From Bdellovibrionales bacterium (GTDB lineage Bacteria > Bdellovibrionota > Bdellovibrionia > Bdellovibrionales > JAKFYE01): DNA of 64,000 nucleotides. Numbering within the stretch: the stretch's first letter is position 1; every line of letters starts with the position of its first letter. The notes beneath the pieces are model-generated. The model was not told the origin of the DNA. It saw nothing but the letters and a program-made list of their open reading frames with translations, and did no database searches. Below are positions 55,885 through 64,000 of this stretch, piece after piece. The translations under genes were made by a program, and so were the position numbers. The stretch spans positions 40,048 to 104,047 of the forward strand of contig JAKFYE010000025.1 of the NCBI GenBank assembly GCA_021731045.1, read 5' to 3'.

Positions 55885-58797
55885 TTAGTTATTCGAAGGC
55901 GAGCGTTCGGCGGTTTTGTACATCGTCGTTAGAGTTTGCAAACCGGGGTGTTTGGAGTCGAGTTCAATGGCTTGATTGAGGTAAGTTCGGCCCTTTGAAA
56001 TAAGAGTTTTGTCGTTATTTCTTTGAGATTGAAGCATATAAAATTCTGCTAATAGTAGTTGCGACTGAAAATTAGTAGTATTGTATTTGACCGACTCGAG
56101 TAGAAATTCTTCATATTGTGTCGCCGCGTTTGGTGCCTTTAAGAGACCATCTTTTTTTCTAATGAGGTTGGCTTTTTCAACATAGGAGTCGCAAATTACT
56201 TTTTTTGCCATTCCAAACTCGGAGAACGCAAGAGCCTTTTTTTCGAGCTCTATGTTTTTGTCGTAGTCTTTCATATAGTAATATAAAATTGCTAAATTAT
56301 GCCACGCCCATGGATCTGTTTGTTTTTTATTTGCGAGGTACTCCTGGTGAACAACAGCTTCTTTGTACCGGGCCTGATCCAGGTACAAATTATAAAAATG
56401 AACATGTTGTCCTTCTTTATCATCTTCGGTAACGGCGAGCGGTTCTGCGGCTAGCAACCATTTTTCTGCATCCACCAGTTTTTGACGCTTTTTTGCAAAT
56501 CTAAATCCTGCCCAGTATGTATAAATATTCTGTGGGGCGAGTTGGTTCAGTCTGGTAAACAGAGTCATCGCCGCGGCTTCTTTATTAGCAAATAGTAAAT
56601 ACTTTACAATAAGCCCCGCAGTTTTTGGATCAATATTTTCTGCTGAATTGGCTATGACTCTATCGAAATATTTTATCCCTTCTTCAAGATATTCAGGAAC
56701 ATAAACTTCACCTTTAATATATCCTAGATTGGCAATAGAGGCGCCAGCGCGAAACAACGCCGTATTGTCGTTAGCATCTAAAGAAACTTTTTTAGCATAA
56801 AATCTAAATAATTTTAGATTTTTATAAGAATAAAAACTAGGACCGTGCTGATTAAAGAGGGTTTCTGCATCGTTGTCATTCATAGCCTCTAGAACAGGAC
56901 CCTTGAGTACGTCATTTTTCTTGTCATCGGCGGTTTTGAGTGAGTCATCAAATTGCAACAGGATGTCACTGTTCTTCGCACATTCTATAATTTCAGATCT
57001 CATGACATCAAAAAAATCTCCATGCGCGTCTTCTTTAGGTATAAACCGAATTTTTGTTTTTATGATATCTGAGATCACCACTTCGTCGGCTTTGTTTTCT
57101 ACCGTTCTGTCGGCGTCGATCCATTTACTGCGAATAAGACATTCGGCTCGAGAAACATCAATTTCTTTTTGATTTTTCAAATGCGTTATCATTTTAGTGG
57201 TACCAAGCTCACCGAGATCAATGTCATGATCTGGTACGATTTTTTGTAACATGATCCCGATATCATTAAAGACCGTTATCGCCTTGGACTTTCCCTGCTG
57301 TGCTTTAACAAAATCAGTTGCGTGAAATGAATATTTAAAGCCTGTTTTGTCTTCGAGATTTCGCTGCAGATCCAATTTTACAGTTTTAGAAAGCGGATGA
57401 ATAATGATCGCAAAAATCTTTTTTAATCCTTCTAAACCATAACTGCGCTCGATCATGCCAAATACATTATACGCCGACGCATTCATCGTTGCGACACCCG
57501 TGCCTGTAATCGAATTATCAGCCTCAATTTTAATAGATTGTTCCATTGTAAATAAAGACGGTTCAGAATTGGCTTTTGGTAAAAATTGAACGTCTCCAGA
57601 CTTTCCGTCGAGCAGAACGCCAAAATTGCCTAAAATGTCGCTGCTAATAATATCAGCTTGCACGTAAGGATTTGTCGGATCAATCCACCACGTCTTGCCT
57701 GTTTTGTCTTTTGCTTGAACAATAACATGATTAAAAAACGAAGGATTCGGTATTTTTGACATCTCTAATAACTTTGCTTCACCTAAATAGCTACGAGAGC
57801 GAAATGTTAAAAACGGGTAGGCGTCGTAACCCAATTGTTGAAGCAACGCGACCATAATTGTCGAATAATCTTTGCAATCGCCTTTTCCCCTTAAAAGTGT
57901 TTTGTACATTTCGGCTGGCTTCATTTTACCATCTTTAGTTGACCAGTCTCCAGAGTATGCGACTAATTTATTTAGTTGTTCGGCCAAAAACTCTAAGGTT
58001 TGTTGGGGTGTTGTTTTATTGGCCGCTTGCGATATCAAGAGCTTTAACTTTTTAGGTAATTCTGCCTTCCATGCGTTTTTGAAACTTGTAGTTTCAATGT
58101 CTGCAATTTGCTTCCAACTTTTAGCGCTAGATAAATAGAGAATTGCATTTTCTATTTGAACACCTTCTAAATTATAGGCTTTTGGAGTGGGTTTGAGTTC
58201 GTAGATATATTTGCTATCTTTCTCTGAAAGATTTAGAGCGTAATAATCTTTAAAATTGTCTTTATAAGATGTGAGCGGTATTTCAGAAATATATTTCATG
58301 TACTCGGTCTTGGCCAATGAGGTGTTGGAAATCCCAATTATGCTTGCATAGATGTTATCGATCATTGGCGACTGTATTAACGCATATTTTAAATGAACCT
58401 CGCCATTTACTGTCACTTGATCAAACGGAATGGAGACTTCCATAAGATCAGTAAAGGCTAGGGCTTGAGAGTTGACCTTTTCAATTCGAATGTTTTGAGG
58501 CCAAACTTTTGTAGCCTTACCTTGATTTACTGAGTAGGCTTCTATAAATTTAAATTCGCTGTCGGCCTTATTAAAATAAATTTTTTGTATGGATAACTGA
58601 GACCGACCGGTTTCATTAAGCGCTCGATGCACAAGTTCTATGGTTTGAATAGAGCTGCCATCTTTTTTAATGTAGGTTTCAGCGGTACTAAGCAATGCGA
58701 CAAAATTATTTGATTGCTGAGCTAACACTTGATTTGCATAAACTATTAATAGAGCAGCTAAAATAAGGCGTGCCATAATTATATTTCGGCTAGCCAT
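55885..58797 (-). CDS. Exported DUF3857/transglutaminase-like protein with TPR repeats
   Basis: A 970-residue exported protein. The order is signal peptide, DUF3857 (about 40-230), transglutaminase-like core (about 255-375) with Cys in GKGDCKDYSTIMVALL, His in FFNHVIVQA and Asp in WWIDPTNP, a beta-rich region, and C-terminal TPR-like repeats (about 660-950). DUF3857-transglutaminase proteins are exported and poorly understood; the triad suggests protease or transglutaminase chemistry. A start at 58776 would give an equally good signal peptide (MARLILAALL), and neither ATG has a clear ribosome site. Confidence 0.85.
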   Translation of the reverse strand: MASRNIIMARLILAALLIVYANQVLAQQSNNFVALLSTAETYIKKDGSSIQTIELVHRALNETGRSQLSIQKIYFNKADSEFKFIEAYSVNQGKATKVWPQNIRIEKVNSQALAFTDLMEVSIPFDQVTVNGEVHLKYALIQSPMIDNIYASIIGISNTSLAKTEYMKYISEIPLTSYKDNFKDYYALNLSEKDSKYIYELKPTPKAYNLEGVQIENAILYLSSAKSWKQIADIETTSFKNAWKAELPKKLKLLISQAANKTTPQQTLEFLAEQLNKLVAYSGDWSTKDGKMKPAEMYKTLLRGKGDCKDYSTIMVALLQQLGYDAYPFLTFRSRSYLGEAKLLEMSKIPNPSFFNHVIVQAKDKTGKTWWIDPTNPYVQADIISSDILGNFGVLLDGKSGDVQFLPKANSEPSLFTMEQSIKIEADNSITGTGVATMNASAYNVFGMIERSYGLEGLKKIFAIIIHPLSKTVKLDLQRNLEDKTGFKYSFHATDFVKAQQGKSKAITVFNDIGIMLQKIVPDHDIDLGELGTTKMITHLKNQKEIDVSRAECLIRSKWIDADRTVENKADEVVISDIIKTKIRFIPKEDAHGDFFDVMRSEIIECAKNSDILLQFDDSLKTADDKKNDVLKGPVLEAMNDNDAETLFNQHGPSFYSYKNLKLFRFYAKKVSLDANDNTALFRAGASIANLGYIKGEVYVPEYLEEGIKYFDRVIANSAENIDPKTAGLIVKYLLFANKEAAAMTLFTRLNQLAPQNIYTYWAGFRFAKKRQKLVDAEKWLLAAEPLAVTEDDKEGQHVHFYNLYLDQARYKEAVVHQEYLANKKQTDPWAWHNLAILYYYMKDYDKNIELEKKALAFSEFGMAKKVICDSYVEKANLIRKKDGLLKAPNAATQYEEFLLESVKYNTTNFQSQLLLAEFYMLQSQRNNDKTLISKGRTYLNQAIELDSKHPGLQTLTTMYKTAERSPSNN

Positions 58798-59021
58798 TAT
58801 AGTAACTAAATAGAGTTTATAAACAATTCGAGTTTAAACCAGTCTCAATATAGATCAAAACCTGTCTTTTTATGTTTATATTATGTCACTCGTCACAACC
58901 TGAAACACGTTGTACATATATGGTTCATATACTTGCTCGCGCATATTGCAAATTCACGATCATAGTCTCTTAGATGTCTTATCAAACCCATTATAGTAAA
59001 ATGCGGCTTTATACTTTCATT

Positions 59022-59723
59022 TTAAAGCCAAATACTTTGCCTATTGCTGCGTCTCCATAAATACATAGGTAGAATGATCGCAACCGCGATCCAGATTGTC
59101 CAAAATTTAACTGATGGTTCCGCTGGTTGTTTTGCATTAATGAAAAGTGCTAAAATGTCATATATCGCGTGACTCAAAGCTAACCATATCAGCGAACCTC
59201 CCGAAGCTCTGATAATCGCGGAAGCCAATGTAATAATAAAAATAGGTGCGAGATAAATAGTTTCAACATATCCAATATGAAAGAGAGTGTGAAATAAAGC
59301 TGTTAGCCATACGGCTCTTTTTGTGCCAAAGCGATCTTTAAGAGCATTTAATAATAAGCCCAAAAATAGGATGTCTTCGTTTAGGCCCACTAAAAAGGAA
59401 CCAAAAGATAGTTCGGCTAAATAATTGGATTGAAAATAAATGGGCGAACGAGAGACTCGATCCATAAGCAAAATGACGGCATGAAAGAAAAAAGCCAGAA
59501 GAGGCCACTGCCAATTGCGCAAATAAATGCCGAGCTGATTTTGTGTCCAAAATGTCTTTGCTATTTTGTATCCGAGAAATGCAGCGAATATACGAGGTAT
59601 ATTTAGATAAATGTCTCTCAAGGCCCATTCCTCATAATTAGTAGCCGGCATGTAATTTATCAAAAGTGAACGGGCCATTAAATACAGTCCGATTGGAATC
59701 ACAGCTAAAATTAATTTTTTTAT
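59022..59723 (-). CDS. CPBP-family intramembrane metalloprotease (Abi/CAAX type)
   Basis: A polytopic membrane protein of about 233 residues with the CPBP motifs: NEDILFLGLL in place of the usual EExxxR (a Glu-Asp variant lacking the Arg), FHTLFHIG, and the last motif LSHAIYD. CPBP proteins process prenylated proteins or give bacteriocin self-immunity. The frame has no ATG: an ATA at 59723 sits six bases after GAGGAG and yields the ordinary-looking MKKLILAVIPIG, while the GTG at 59702 has no ribosome site. It is 31 bases downstream of the last Rhs tip on the same strand, so it could be that tip's immunity gene. Variant motif and context are both unusual. Confidence 0.75.
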   Translation of the reverse strand: MKKLILAVIPIGLYLMARSLLINYMPATNYEEWALRDIYLNIPRIFAAFLGYKIAKTFWTQNQLGIYLRNWQWPLLAFFFHAVILLMDRVSRSPIYFQSNYLAELSFGSFLVGLNEDILFLGLLLNALKDRFGTKRAVWLTALFHTLFHIGYVETIYLAPIFIITLASAIIRASGGSLIWLALSHAIYDILALFINAKQPAEPSVKFWTIWIAVAIILPMYLWRRSNRQSIWL

Positions 59724-59753
59724 TTTACGCTCCTCTTTTTTAACTATATATTT

Positions 59754-60692
59754 CTAAAATATTGTTGAATTGGGAACGCCGCAACCACGTATACCCCCTC
59801 CTCCAGCTGGATTTTTTTGTGGACTATTTATTGGAGGTGCTTCGAACTGAATGCACAAATTTTCAAAGCCAGGAATAGGGACACATCTAATAATAGGCGC
59901 TGGCTGCTGAGGTTCCACCGCAGGTGTTGCATTGTCTGGCAATGGTATTATGGGATCTAATTCGCCGAGCCCGGTAACATCTTGTCCATTCACCGGATCA
60001 TTCAAAACATACCCGTACAAATTCGTATCGCCGCCTTTAAAGAGTATTGGATCCTTACTCGTCCATCTACCAACTTCAGGATCATAATCTCTCGCACCGA
60101 ATCTTACTAATCTTGTGTCGGGATCATAGAGGCCTGCTGCAAAGCCGATCGAGATTACTAGTGTTGTGTTAGATGATATCCCGAACTCATCGTAAGAGGT
60201 TTGTTGAATGACGTTGCCGGTTGCGGTGTTGATGATCATTCGTGGTGAGCCGATTTGATCTGATAAAATTCTAAATGTGCCGCTTGGAGTGATCATTTGA
60301 TCAGGTGTGTTGCTCTTTGAAGAATAAACGTATCTTGCTATTAAACTACCCGTACCATCGAGCTCGGCTGCGAGTTGCGTTTGGGATTGATACACGTACA
60401 TTCTTATTAAAACACCGTTCATCTTTTTACCAACGCGGCGGTTAAGTCCGTCGATGATATATTCGATCACATTGCCGTTTGGTAAACTCACCTGTTTAAG
60501 ATTACCCAGCACATCGTAAGTGTACGTTGTGGTTTGTCCAGCGGTTGTCTTTGATTTTAACTCACCATTCGCCGTGTAGGTGTAGGTCGTACTGCCATAC
60601 GTTAGCAATCGATCTTGAGAGTCGTAGGTTGCATTGGTACCAATGTTATTTTTAGTTTCACCAGTGCGATTGCCGTTTTGATCATAGGTGTA
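59754..60692 (-). CDS. Orphan Rhs/YD-repeat core with C-terminal tip 3
   Basis: The frame reads YD repeats (TYTANGELKSKTTAGQTTTY, LNRRVGKKMNGVL) and the Rhs-associated core ending [17 protein letters not shown], then a Pro/Cys-rich tip of about 90 residues (ending GCGVPNSTIF) not matching any toxin I know. No ATG or GTG with a ribosome site opens the frame; a TTG at 60608 is the first usual initiator, and homology to the next copy begins abruptly near 60692. It therefore looks like a displaced, untranslated cassette rather than a complete gene. Confidence 0.75.
   Translation of the reverse strand, partial: YTYDQNGNRTGETKNNIGTNATYDSQDRLLTYGSTTYTYTANGELKSKTTAGQTTTYTYDVLGNLKQVSLPNGNVIEYIIDGLNRRVGKKMNGVLIRMYVYQSQTQLAAELDGTGSLIARYVYSSKSNTPDQMITPSGTFRILSDQIGSPRMIINTATGNVIQQTSYDEFGISSNTTLVISIGFAAGLYDPDTRLVRFGARDYDPEVGRWTSKDPILFKGGDTNLYGYVLNDPVNGQDVTGLGELDPIIPLPDNATPAVEPQQPAPIIRCVPIPGFENLCIQFEAPPINSPQKNPAGGGGIRGCGVPNSTIF
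60045..60692 (-). repeat. Rhs core repeat, copy 3
   Basis: About 648 bases nearly identical to 61820-62467 at a constant offset of 1775, so no indels. I count about 35 substitutions by eye, roughly 94-95% identity. The left part also matches copy 1 at the window edge, including the sequence encoding the FKGGDTNL block. Confidence 0.85.
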
Positions 60693-60804
60693 ATATACTT
60701 TAATAATTGAGCACCACCTAATTACTGTTTTTATCTAAAACTTACAATTATGTATGTAATGACACGGGCATAATATTTTGATTTTTGTAATTTTAATTGG
60801 TCCA

Positions 60805-61296
60805 TCACTCAAACTTTAAGCCGACTCTTCTCTGTAGCTCGTATTTCAATAGATACACATTTGCTAAATATCCCTGTATTGGTGGTTGATACTGCGGCCA
60901 AACTTCTTTCACATCTCCTGATATCTTTAGAATCTCTACAGGTATTTTAACGGGTGATTGGTCTTTTGCATGTAACTTAATAGTATGAAGCAAAGGGTTC
61001 TGAGTAATATTGATTATTGTATTATAATTAATTTTTTTTAAAATAGTCGTGTTAAAGATTTTTCTTCGAATTACTATTGAATCATCTGAAAGTTCGATTT
61101 CTAAATCTAGGTATTGATATAAAAGTAAATTAAAAACGGATATTAGTAGCAGCAATACCCCGCCATACATCAAATCCTTGCCATTTTCTGAGGACGCTGA
61201 GAATCCGTACGCAATTAAAAGCAAACTACCAATAGCTCCTAACTTGCCTAAAATTTTAAGCCACAGGATTGATGGCGAGGATGAATATCTAATCAT
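60805..61296 (-). CDS. Two-helix membrane protein with PH-like domain; candidate Rhs immunity or cargo
   Basis: From the ATG at 61296 the protein is 163 residues: two hydrophobic helices (LGKLGAIGSLLLIAYGFSAS and LMYGGVLLLLISVFNLLLY), then a strand-rich domain with IELSDDSIVIRRKIFNTTIL, resembling bacterial PH (bPH/YdbT-like) modules. It starts four bases after the stop of the Rhs tip 2 frame; a GTG at 61314 would overlap it. Small membrane proteins in this position are usually immunity proteins. No homologous immunity family is recognised. Confidence 0.65.
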   Translation of the reverse strand: MIRYSSSPSILWLKILGKLGAIGSLLLIAYGFSASSENGKDLMYGGVLLLLISVFNLLLYQYLDLEIELSDDSIVIRRKIFNTTILKKINYNTIINITQNPLLHTIKLHAKDQSPVKIPVEILKISGDVKEVWPQYQPPIQGYLANVYLLKYELQRRVGLKFE

Positions 61297-61300
61297 CTTA

Positions 61301-62866
61301 TCAGCGACCCCCACATTGATTTTTAGATGTAGCGATTCCTAATCCTAAATCAAAAGGAGAAGCAGATAAACCTATACCTAGTTCAGCAGCAAATCCACCA
61401 CCTGCAAATACACTCGCAGCAGGTGTAATAGTTCCTAGACCCAGTACAGCAACCGCCTGGTTTGTATTTACGTTACCTGTAATGCCAAGTTGTGCTGCCA
61501 AATTAGCGGTAAATCCTGATATCGCCCCTCCAACGGATGCGCTAGTTGCTATTCCAGCTGTGCTTGCTCCTGCTGCAGATGCAGCCGCTTGGAATATTGA
61601 AGCTCCAAATCCAGCTGCAAAGCCAGTAATTGCGCCAACAGCAATGCCTTCTGTGACGGATTCATTAGTGGCATAAGCAGTAATTCCGCCAATGATACCA
61701 CCAATGAGTGCACCTATTCCACCAGTGCATAAAGGTCCGCACATACCGTTCGGGTCTATTAAGTTAATTGGATCGTTGAAAACGTAACCATATAAATTAG
61801 TTTGTCTTCCACTAAACAAGATCGGATCCTTACTCGTCCATCTCCCCACTTCAGGATCATAATCTCTGGCACCGAATCTTACTAAGCGTGTGTCGGGATC
61901 ATAGAGGCCTGCTGCAAAGCCGATTGAGATTACTAGTGTTGTGTTAGATGATATTCCGAACTCATCGTAAGAGGTTTGTTGAATGACGTTGCCGGTTGCG
62001 GTGTTGATGATCATTCGGGGGGAGCCGATGTGATCTGATAAAATTCTAAATGTGCCACTTGGGGTGATCATCTGATCAGGCGTGTTGGTTTTAGACGTGT
62101 AGACGTATCTTGCTATTAAACTTCCGGTACCGTCGAGCTCAGCTGCGAGCTGCGTTTGAGATTGATACACGTACATCCTGATTAAAACACCGTTCATCTT
62201 TTTACCAACGCGACGGTTAAGTCCGTCGATAATATATTCGATCACATTGCCGTTTGGTAAACTCACCTGTTTAAGATTGCCCAGCACATCGTAAGTGTAC
62301 GTTGTGGTTTGTCCAGAGGCTGTCTTTGATTTTAACTCACCATTCGCCGTGTAGGTGTAGGTCGTACTGCCATACGTTAGCAATCGATCTTGAGAGTCGT
62401 AGGTTGCGTTGGTACCAATGTTATTTTTAGTTTCACCAGTGCGATTGCCGTTTTGATCATAGGTGTAGGTGTTTGCAATGCCGTTACGAGTGGCTCGTGT
62501 TAACCGACCTGATACATCATAGGTGTAAGTATAATTATCTGAAAAACCAAAAAAAGATTCAGTTTTAGCCGTAATTCTGCCCAGAGCATCTCTTGCCACA
62601 CTCATAGAAAATAAACTAGAGCCCGAATAGGCTGAAGCATAAGTTAAGAGCTCAGCAAAACTATTGTACGTATAAGAATCCGCAACGGACCCTAAGGTGG
62701 TGTTGAGTAGCAAAGTGTTTTGCGCAGAATAATTAAGTGTTTGCCCACCGGCTGTTTTTATCAATCCGTCGTTATCATAAGTAAATGAAACATTCGTGCC
62801 TGAAACACTGCTTAAAGTGACTCTAAAATCATTGTTGTAATTAAAATTGATTATACGCATATGCAC
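61301..62866 (-). CDS. Orphan Rhs/YD-repeat fragment with C-terminal tip 2
   Basis: A 521-residue frame of YD repeats and Rhs core (to [20 protein letters not shown]), then a roughly 160-residue tip dominated by Gly/Ala-rich hydrophobic helices (IGGIIGGITAYA; GASIFQAAASAAGAS). Such tips could be pore-forming or only a membrane-crossing pretoxin region; no catalytic motif is visible. The frame's 5' end joins the upstream YD fragment 62841-63125 across a frameshift near 62841-62866. Without that break, the two would be one longer displaced Rhs end. Confidence 0.78.
   Translation of the reverse strand: MHMRIINFNYNNDFRVTLSSVSGTNVSFTYDNDGLIKTAGGQTLNYSAQNTLLLNTTLGSVADSYTYNSFAELLTYASAYSGSSLFSMSVARDALGRITAKTESFFGFSDNYTYTYDVSGRLTRATRNGIANTYTYDQNGNRTGETKNNIGTNATYDSQDRLLTYGSTTYTYTANGELKSKTASGQTTTYTYDVLGNLKQVSLPNGNVIEYIIDGLNRRVGKKMNGVLIRMYVYQSQTQLAAELDGTGSLIARYVYTSKTNTPDQMITPSGTFRILSDHIGSPRMIINTATGNVIQQTSYDEFGISSNTTLVISIGFAAGLYDPDTRLVRFGARDYDPEVGRWTSKDPILFSGRQTNLYGYVFNDPINLIDPNGMCGPLCTGGIGALIGGIIGGITAYATNESVTEGIAVGAITGFAAGFGASIFQAAASAAGASTAGIATSASVGGAISGFTANLAAQLGITGNVNTNQAVAVLGLGTITPAASVFAGGGFAAELGIGLSASPFDLGLGIATSKNQCGGR
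61820..62467 (-). repeat. Rhs core repeat, copy 2
   Basis: Partner of 60045-60692 (offset 1775). It ends where the copy 3 homology breaks off (bases 62467/62468). Its low-coordinate end also aligns with the 103 bases visible at the right window edge (offset 2078). Confidence 0.85.
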
Positions 62867-63125
62867 TCACTCGTGATCCTTGAGTTATTGTGATTAGTCT
62901 ACCCCTCGAATCATACACAGAGTCAACCGGACTTAAACCTGAGAAAAAGTTCGACATACATTTCATTTTATCTGGTGTCTTAAAAAAGTACGGCGTACCT
63001 TTTTGTTTTGAAAAATACTTCTTAAAAGCTTGCATTGCTATCGGCACAGCAATTGAAGCCGCAACCATGCCTGCTACGCCTGGTGGGAGGTTGAAGTCTG
63101 CGCCTATACTATCTATTCGCATCAC
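62841..63125 (-). pseudogene. Fragment joining a chimeric N-terminus to a YD repeat
   Basis: The 94-codon frame ends in a YD motif (SPVDSVYDSRGRLITITQG) that should run on into 61301-62866. The frames are separated by what looks like a 16-base insertion (near 62842-62857), after which the second frame reads NNDFRVTLSS. Its N-terminal 60 residues do not look like YD sequence. Gly/Ala-rich VAGMVAASIAVPIAMQAFKK may be a remnant of another tip or linker. It overlaps the end of the preceding small gene by 17 bases. Confidence 0.55.
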
Positions 63126-63387
63126 CTTCTAGCCATTCTTGTAAGGCAATTTTAAATGAGTCGGGAATAATGTAATTATAAATAAAGGGGATTGAAATCG
63201 CAGCTATTAGTAAGGCAAGAATAATAAGTCGTCTTTTTAAGCGTACTGTTTTTTGCTGTCTAAAACCCGTTGCTATTTTATTTGTTTTAAAAATCTTAGC
63301 TTCTGCCAGAATTGCCAAATGTATTGCAAATGGAAATAAAATAATGAGAGCAATAACTACAAGTATTTTGTTATAGTTCAATTCCAT
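63109..63387 (-). CDS. Small two-helix membrane protein; candidate immunity for Rhs tip 1
   Basis: A 92-residue protein with helices at about 8-27 (ILVVIALIILFPFAIHLAIL) and 53-73 (LIILALLIAAISIPFIYNYII) and a basic loop between. It starts three bases after the stop of the Rhs frame ending at 63391. Size, hydrophobicity and coupling fit an immunity protein for a membrane-active tip, but no family is recognised. Confidence 0.65.
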   Translation of the reverse strand: MELNYNKILVVIALIILFPFAIHLAILAEAKIFKTNKIATGFRQQKTVRLKRRLIILALLIAAISIPFIYNYIIPDSFKIALQEWLEGDANR

Positions 63388-63390
63388 GTT

Positions 63391-64000
63391 TTAATTCCCT
63401 ATACATTGGTTTTGTGCGCCCCTAGTAATTCCTGAGTCTACAAAAAATGATAAGGCACTTCCTCCTGCAAATCCAACGCCTTCGCTAAACGTTTGTACAA
63501 ATATCTTGTTTGATAAATTGGTTGCTCCAGCTCCAAGCGCTCCGCCAGCCATTGAGAAAGCACCTGCTCTAGCAATGCGCTCTAAGTTTAATGGTGCTGT
63601 GCTATTTGAAATTAACTGATTTGTCGCATTATTCAGGGCTCCTGCTGCACCACTTACCAAAGCGCTTTCAATGATACCAATACCGGTACCTGCAAGGGCA
63701 CCTGTGGCAGCTCCAACAATAGTACTTAAAACTATCTGTCTTGTTGAAAGATTGGCACTGTATGCTTCATAAAAATTTGCAGCAGCCCCAATTATAGCCC
63801 CAGCAGCAACAGTCCAAAACTTTCCTGATGGGTCAACAAAGTTCACCGGGTCGTTGGCAACATAGCCAAAGAGATTCGTATCGCCGCCTTTAAAGAGAAT
63901 CGGATCCTTACTCGTCCATCTTCCAACTTCAGGATCATAATCTCTGGCGCCAAATCTTACTAAGCGTGTGTCAGTATCATAGAGGCCTGCTGCAAAGCCG
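63391..64000 (-). CDS. Rhs protein C-terminal end with tip 1 (partial, runs off window)
   Basis: The open frame enters at the right edge in the Rhs core ([20 protein letters not shown]) and continues through [19 protein letters not shown] to a tip of about 150 residues starting [14 protein letters not shown]. The tip is Gly/Ala-rich with alternating hydrophobic helices ([37 protein letters not shown]) and one Cys near the C-terminus, with no known enzymatic motif. It is probably the 3' end of the intact Rhs gene of the locus. Confidence 0.8.
   Translation of the reverse strand, partial: GFAAGLYDTDTRLVRFGARDYDPEVGRWTSKDPILFKGGDTNLFGYVANDPVNFVDPSGKFWTVAAGAIIGAAANFYEAYSANLSTRQIVLSTIVGAATGALAGTGIGIIESALVSGAAGALNNATNQLISNSTAPLNLERIARAGAFSMAGGALGAGATNLSNKIFVQTFSEGVGFAGGSALSFFVDSGITRGAQNQCIGN
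63898..64000 (-). repeat. Rhs core repeat, copy 1 (partial at edge)
   Basis: At least 103 bases matching copies 2 and 3 with few changes (for instance the GTGTCAG/GTGTCGG difference near 63970). The repeat continues outside the window. Confidence 0.8.

Noticed and set aside
1..64000. CRISPR arrays, insertion sequences, integrases or phage genes
   Set aside because: No short direct-repeat array with spacers, transposase or integrase was seen; the only long repeats are the Rhs cores.

Overview
The window looks like a stretch of chromosome from an AT-rich, Gram-negative bacterium. Supporting features are lptD, many signal peptides and lipoboxes, and predicted outer-membrane proteins. A CHASE2-cyclase, a VKOR-DsbA fusion, TPR and coiled-coil proteins and a histone-H1-like zinc protein suggest the Bdellovibrionota (Bdellovibrio and relatives). 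That placement is inferred from gene content and base composition only; no 16S gene is present.

Layout. 1-9.5 kb: a partial secreted protein, a hemerythrin-domain protein, a membrane-anchored MutS-like ATPase, an ABC-2 exporter, then the conserved translation and secretion run ffh-rpsP-khpA-rimM-trmD-rplS-rnhB-yraN, interrupted by an intrinsic terminator before rimM. 9.5-21.9 kb: a small membrane protein, lptD (apparently with a non-AUG start), a CHASE2 adenylate/guanylate cyclase, rsmI, a STAS protein, a VKOR-DsbA fusion, and a ChaN-like/GYF_2 pair. 22-35 kb: two copies of an outer-membrane-protein plus lipoprotein module in opposite orientations, flanking HU, argS, a TPR protein, a FecR-like protein and an unknown exported protein. 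35-43.5 kb: a long coiled-coil protein, pyk, a cyclic-nucleotide-binding protein, a thiolase/CoA-transferase operon and the H1-like zinc protein. 43.5-55.8 kb: a dense run miaB-BFN nuclease-gamma carbonic anhydrase-guaB-guaA-dnaE, a FlgT/CsgG-like pair, lipB, and a tRNA-Val gene whose first ten bases contain the lipB stop codon. 55.9-64 kb (all minus strand): a DUF3857/transglutaminase/TPR protein, a CPBP-family membrane protease and a tandem array of Rhs/YD-repeat C-terminal cassettes.

The Rhs array is the clearest accessory element. The C-terminal end of an Rhs gene enters from the right edge. It is followed by a small two-helix membrane protein, a displaced Rhs core with a new tip, a membrane protein with a PH-like tail, a second displaced core with a third tip, and finally the CPBP protease. 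The cores are near-identical at DNA level (about 650 bp, about 35 substitutions, no indels by eye) while the tips differ. This is the arrangement expected of a polymorphic-toxin locus with orphan tips and candidate immunity genes.

The second candidate for a poorly described system is the duplicated outer-membrane-protein/lipoprotein pair. No stretch over 300 bases lacks a gene. No CRISPR array, insertion sequence or rRNA was seen.
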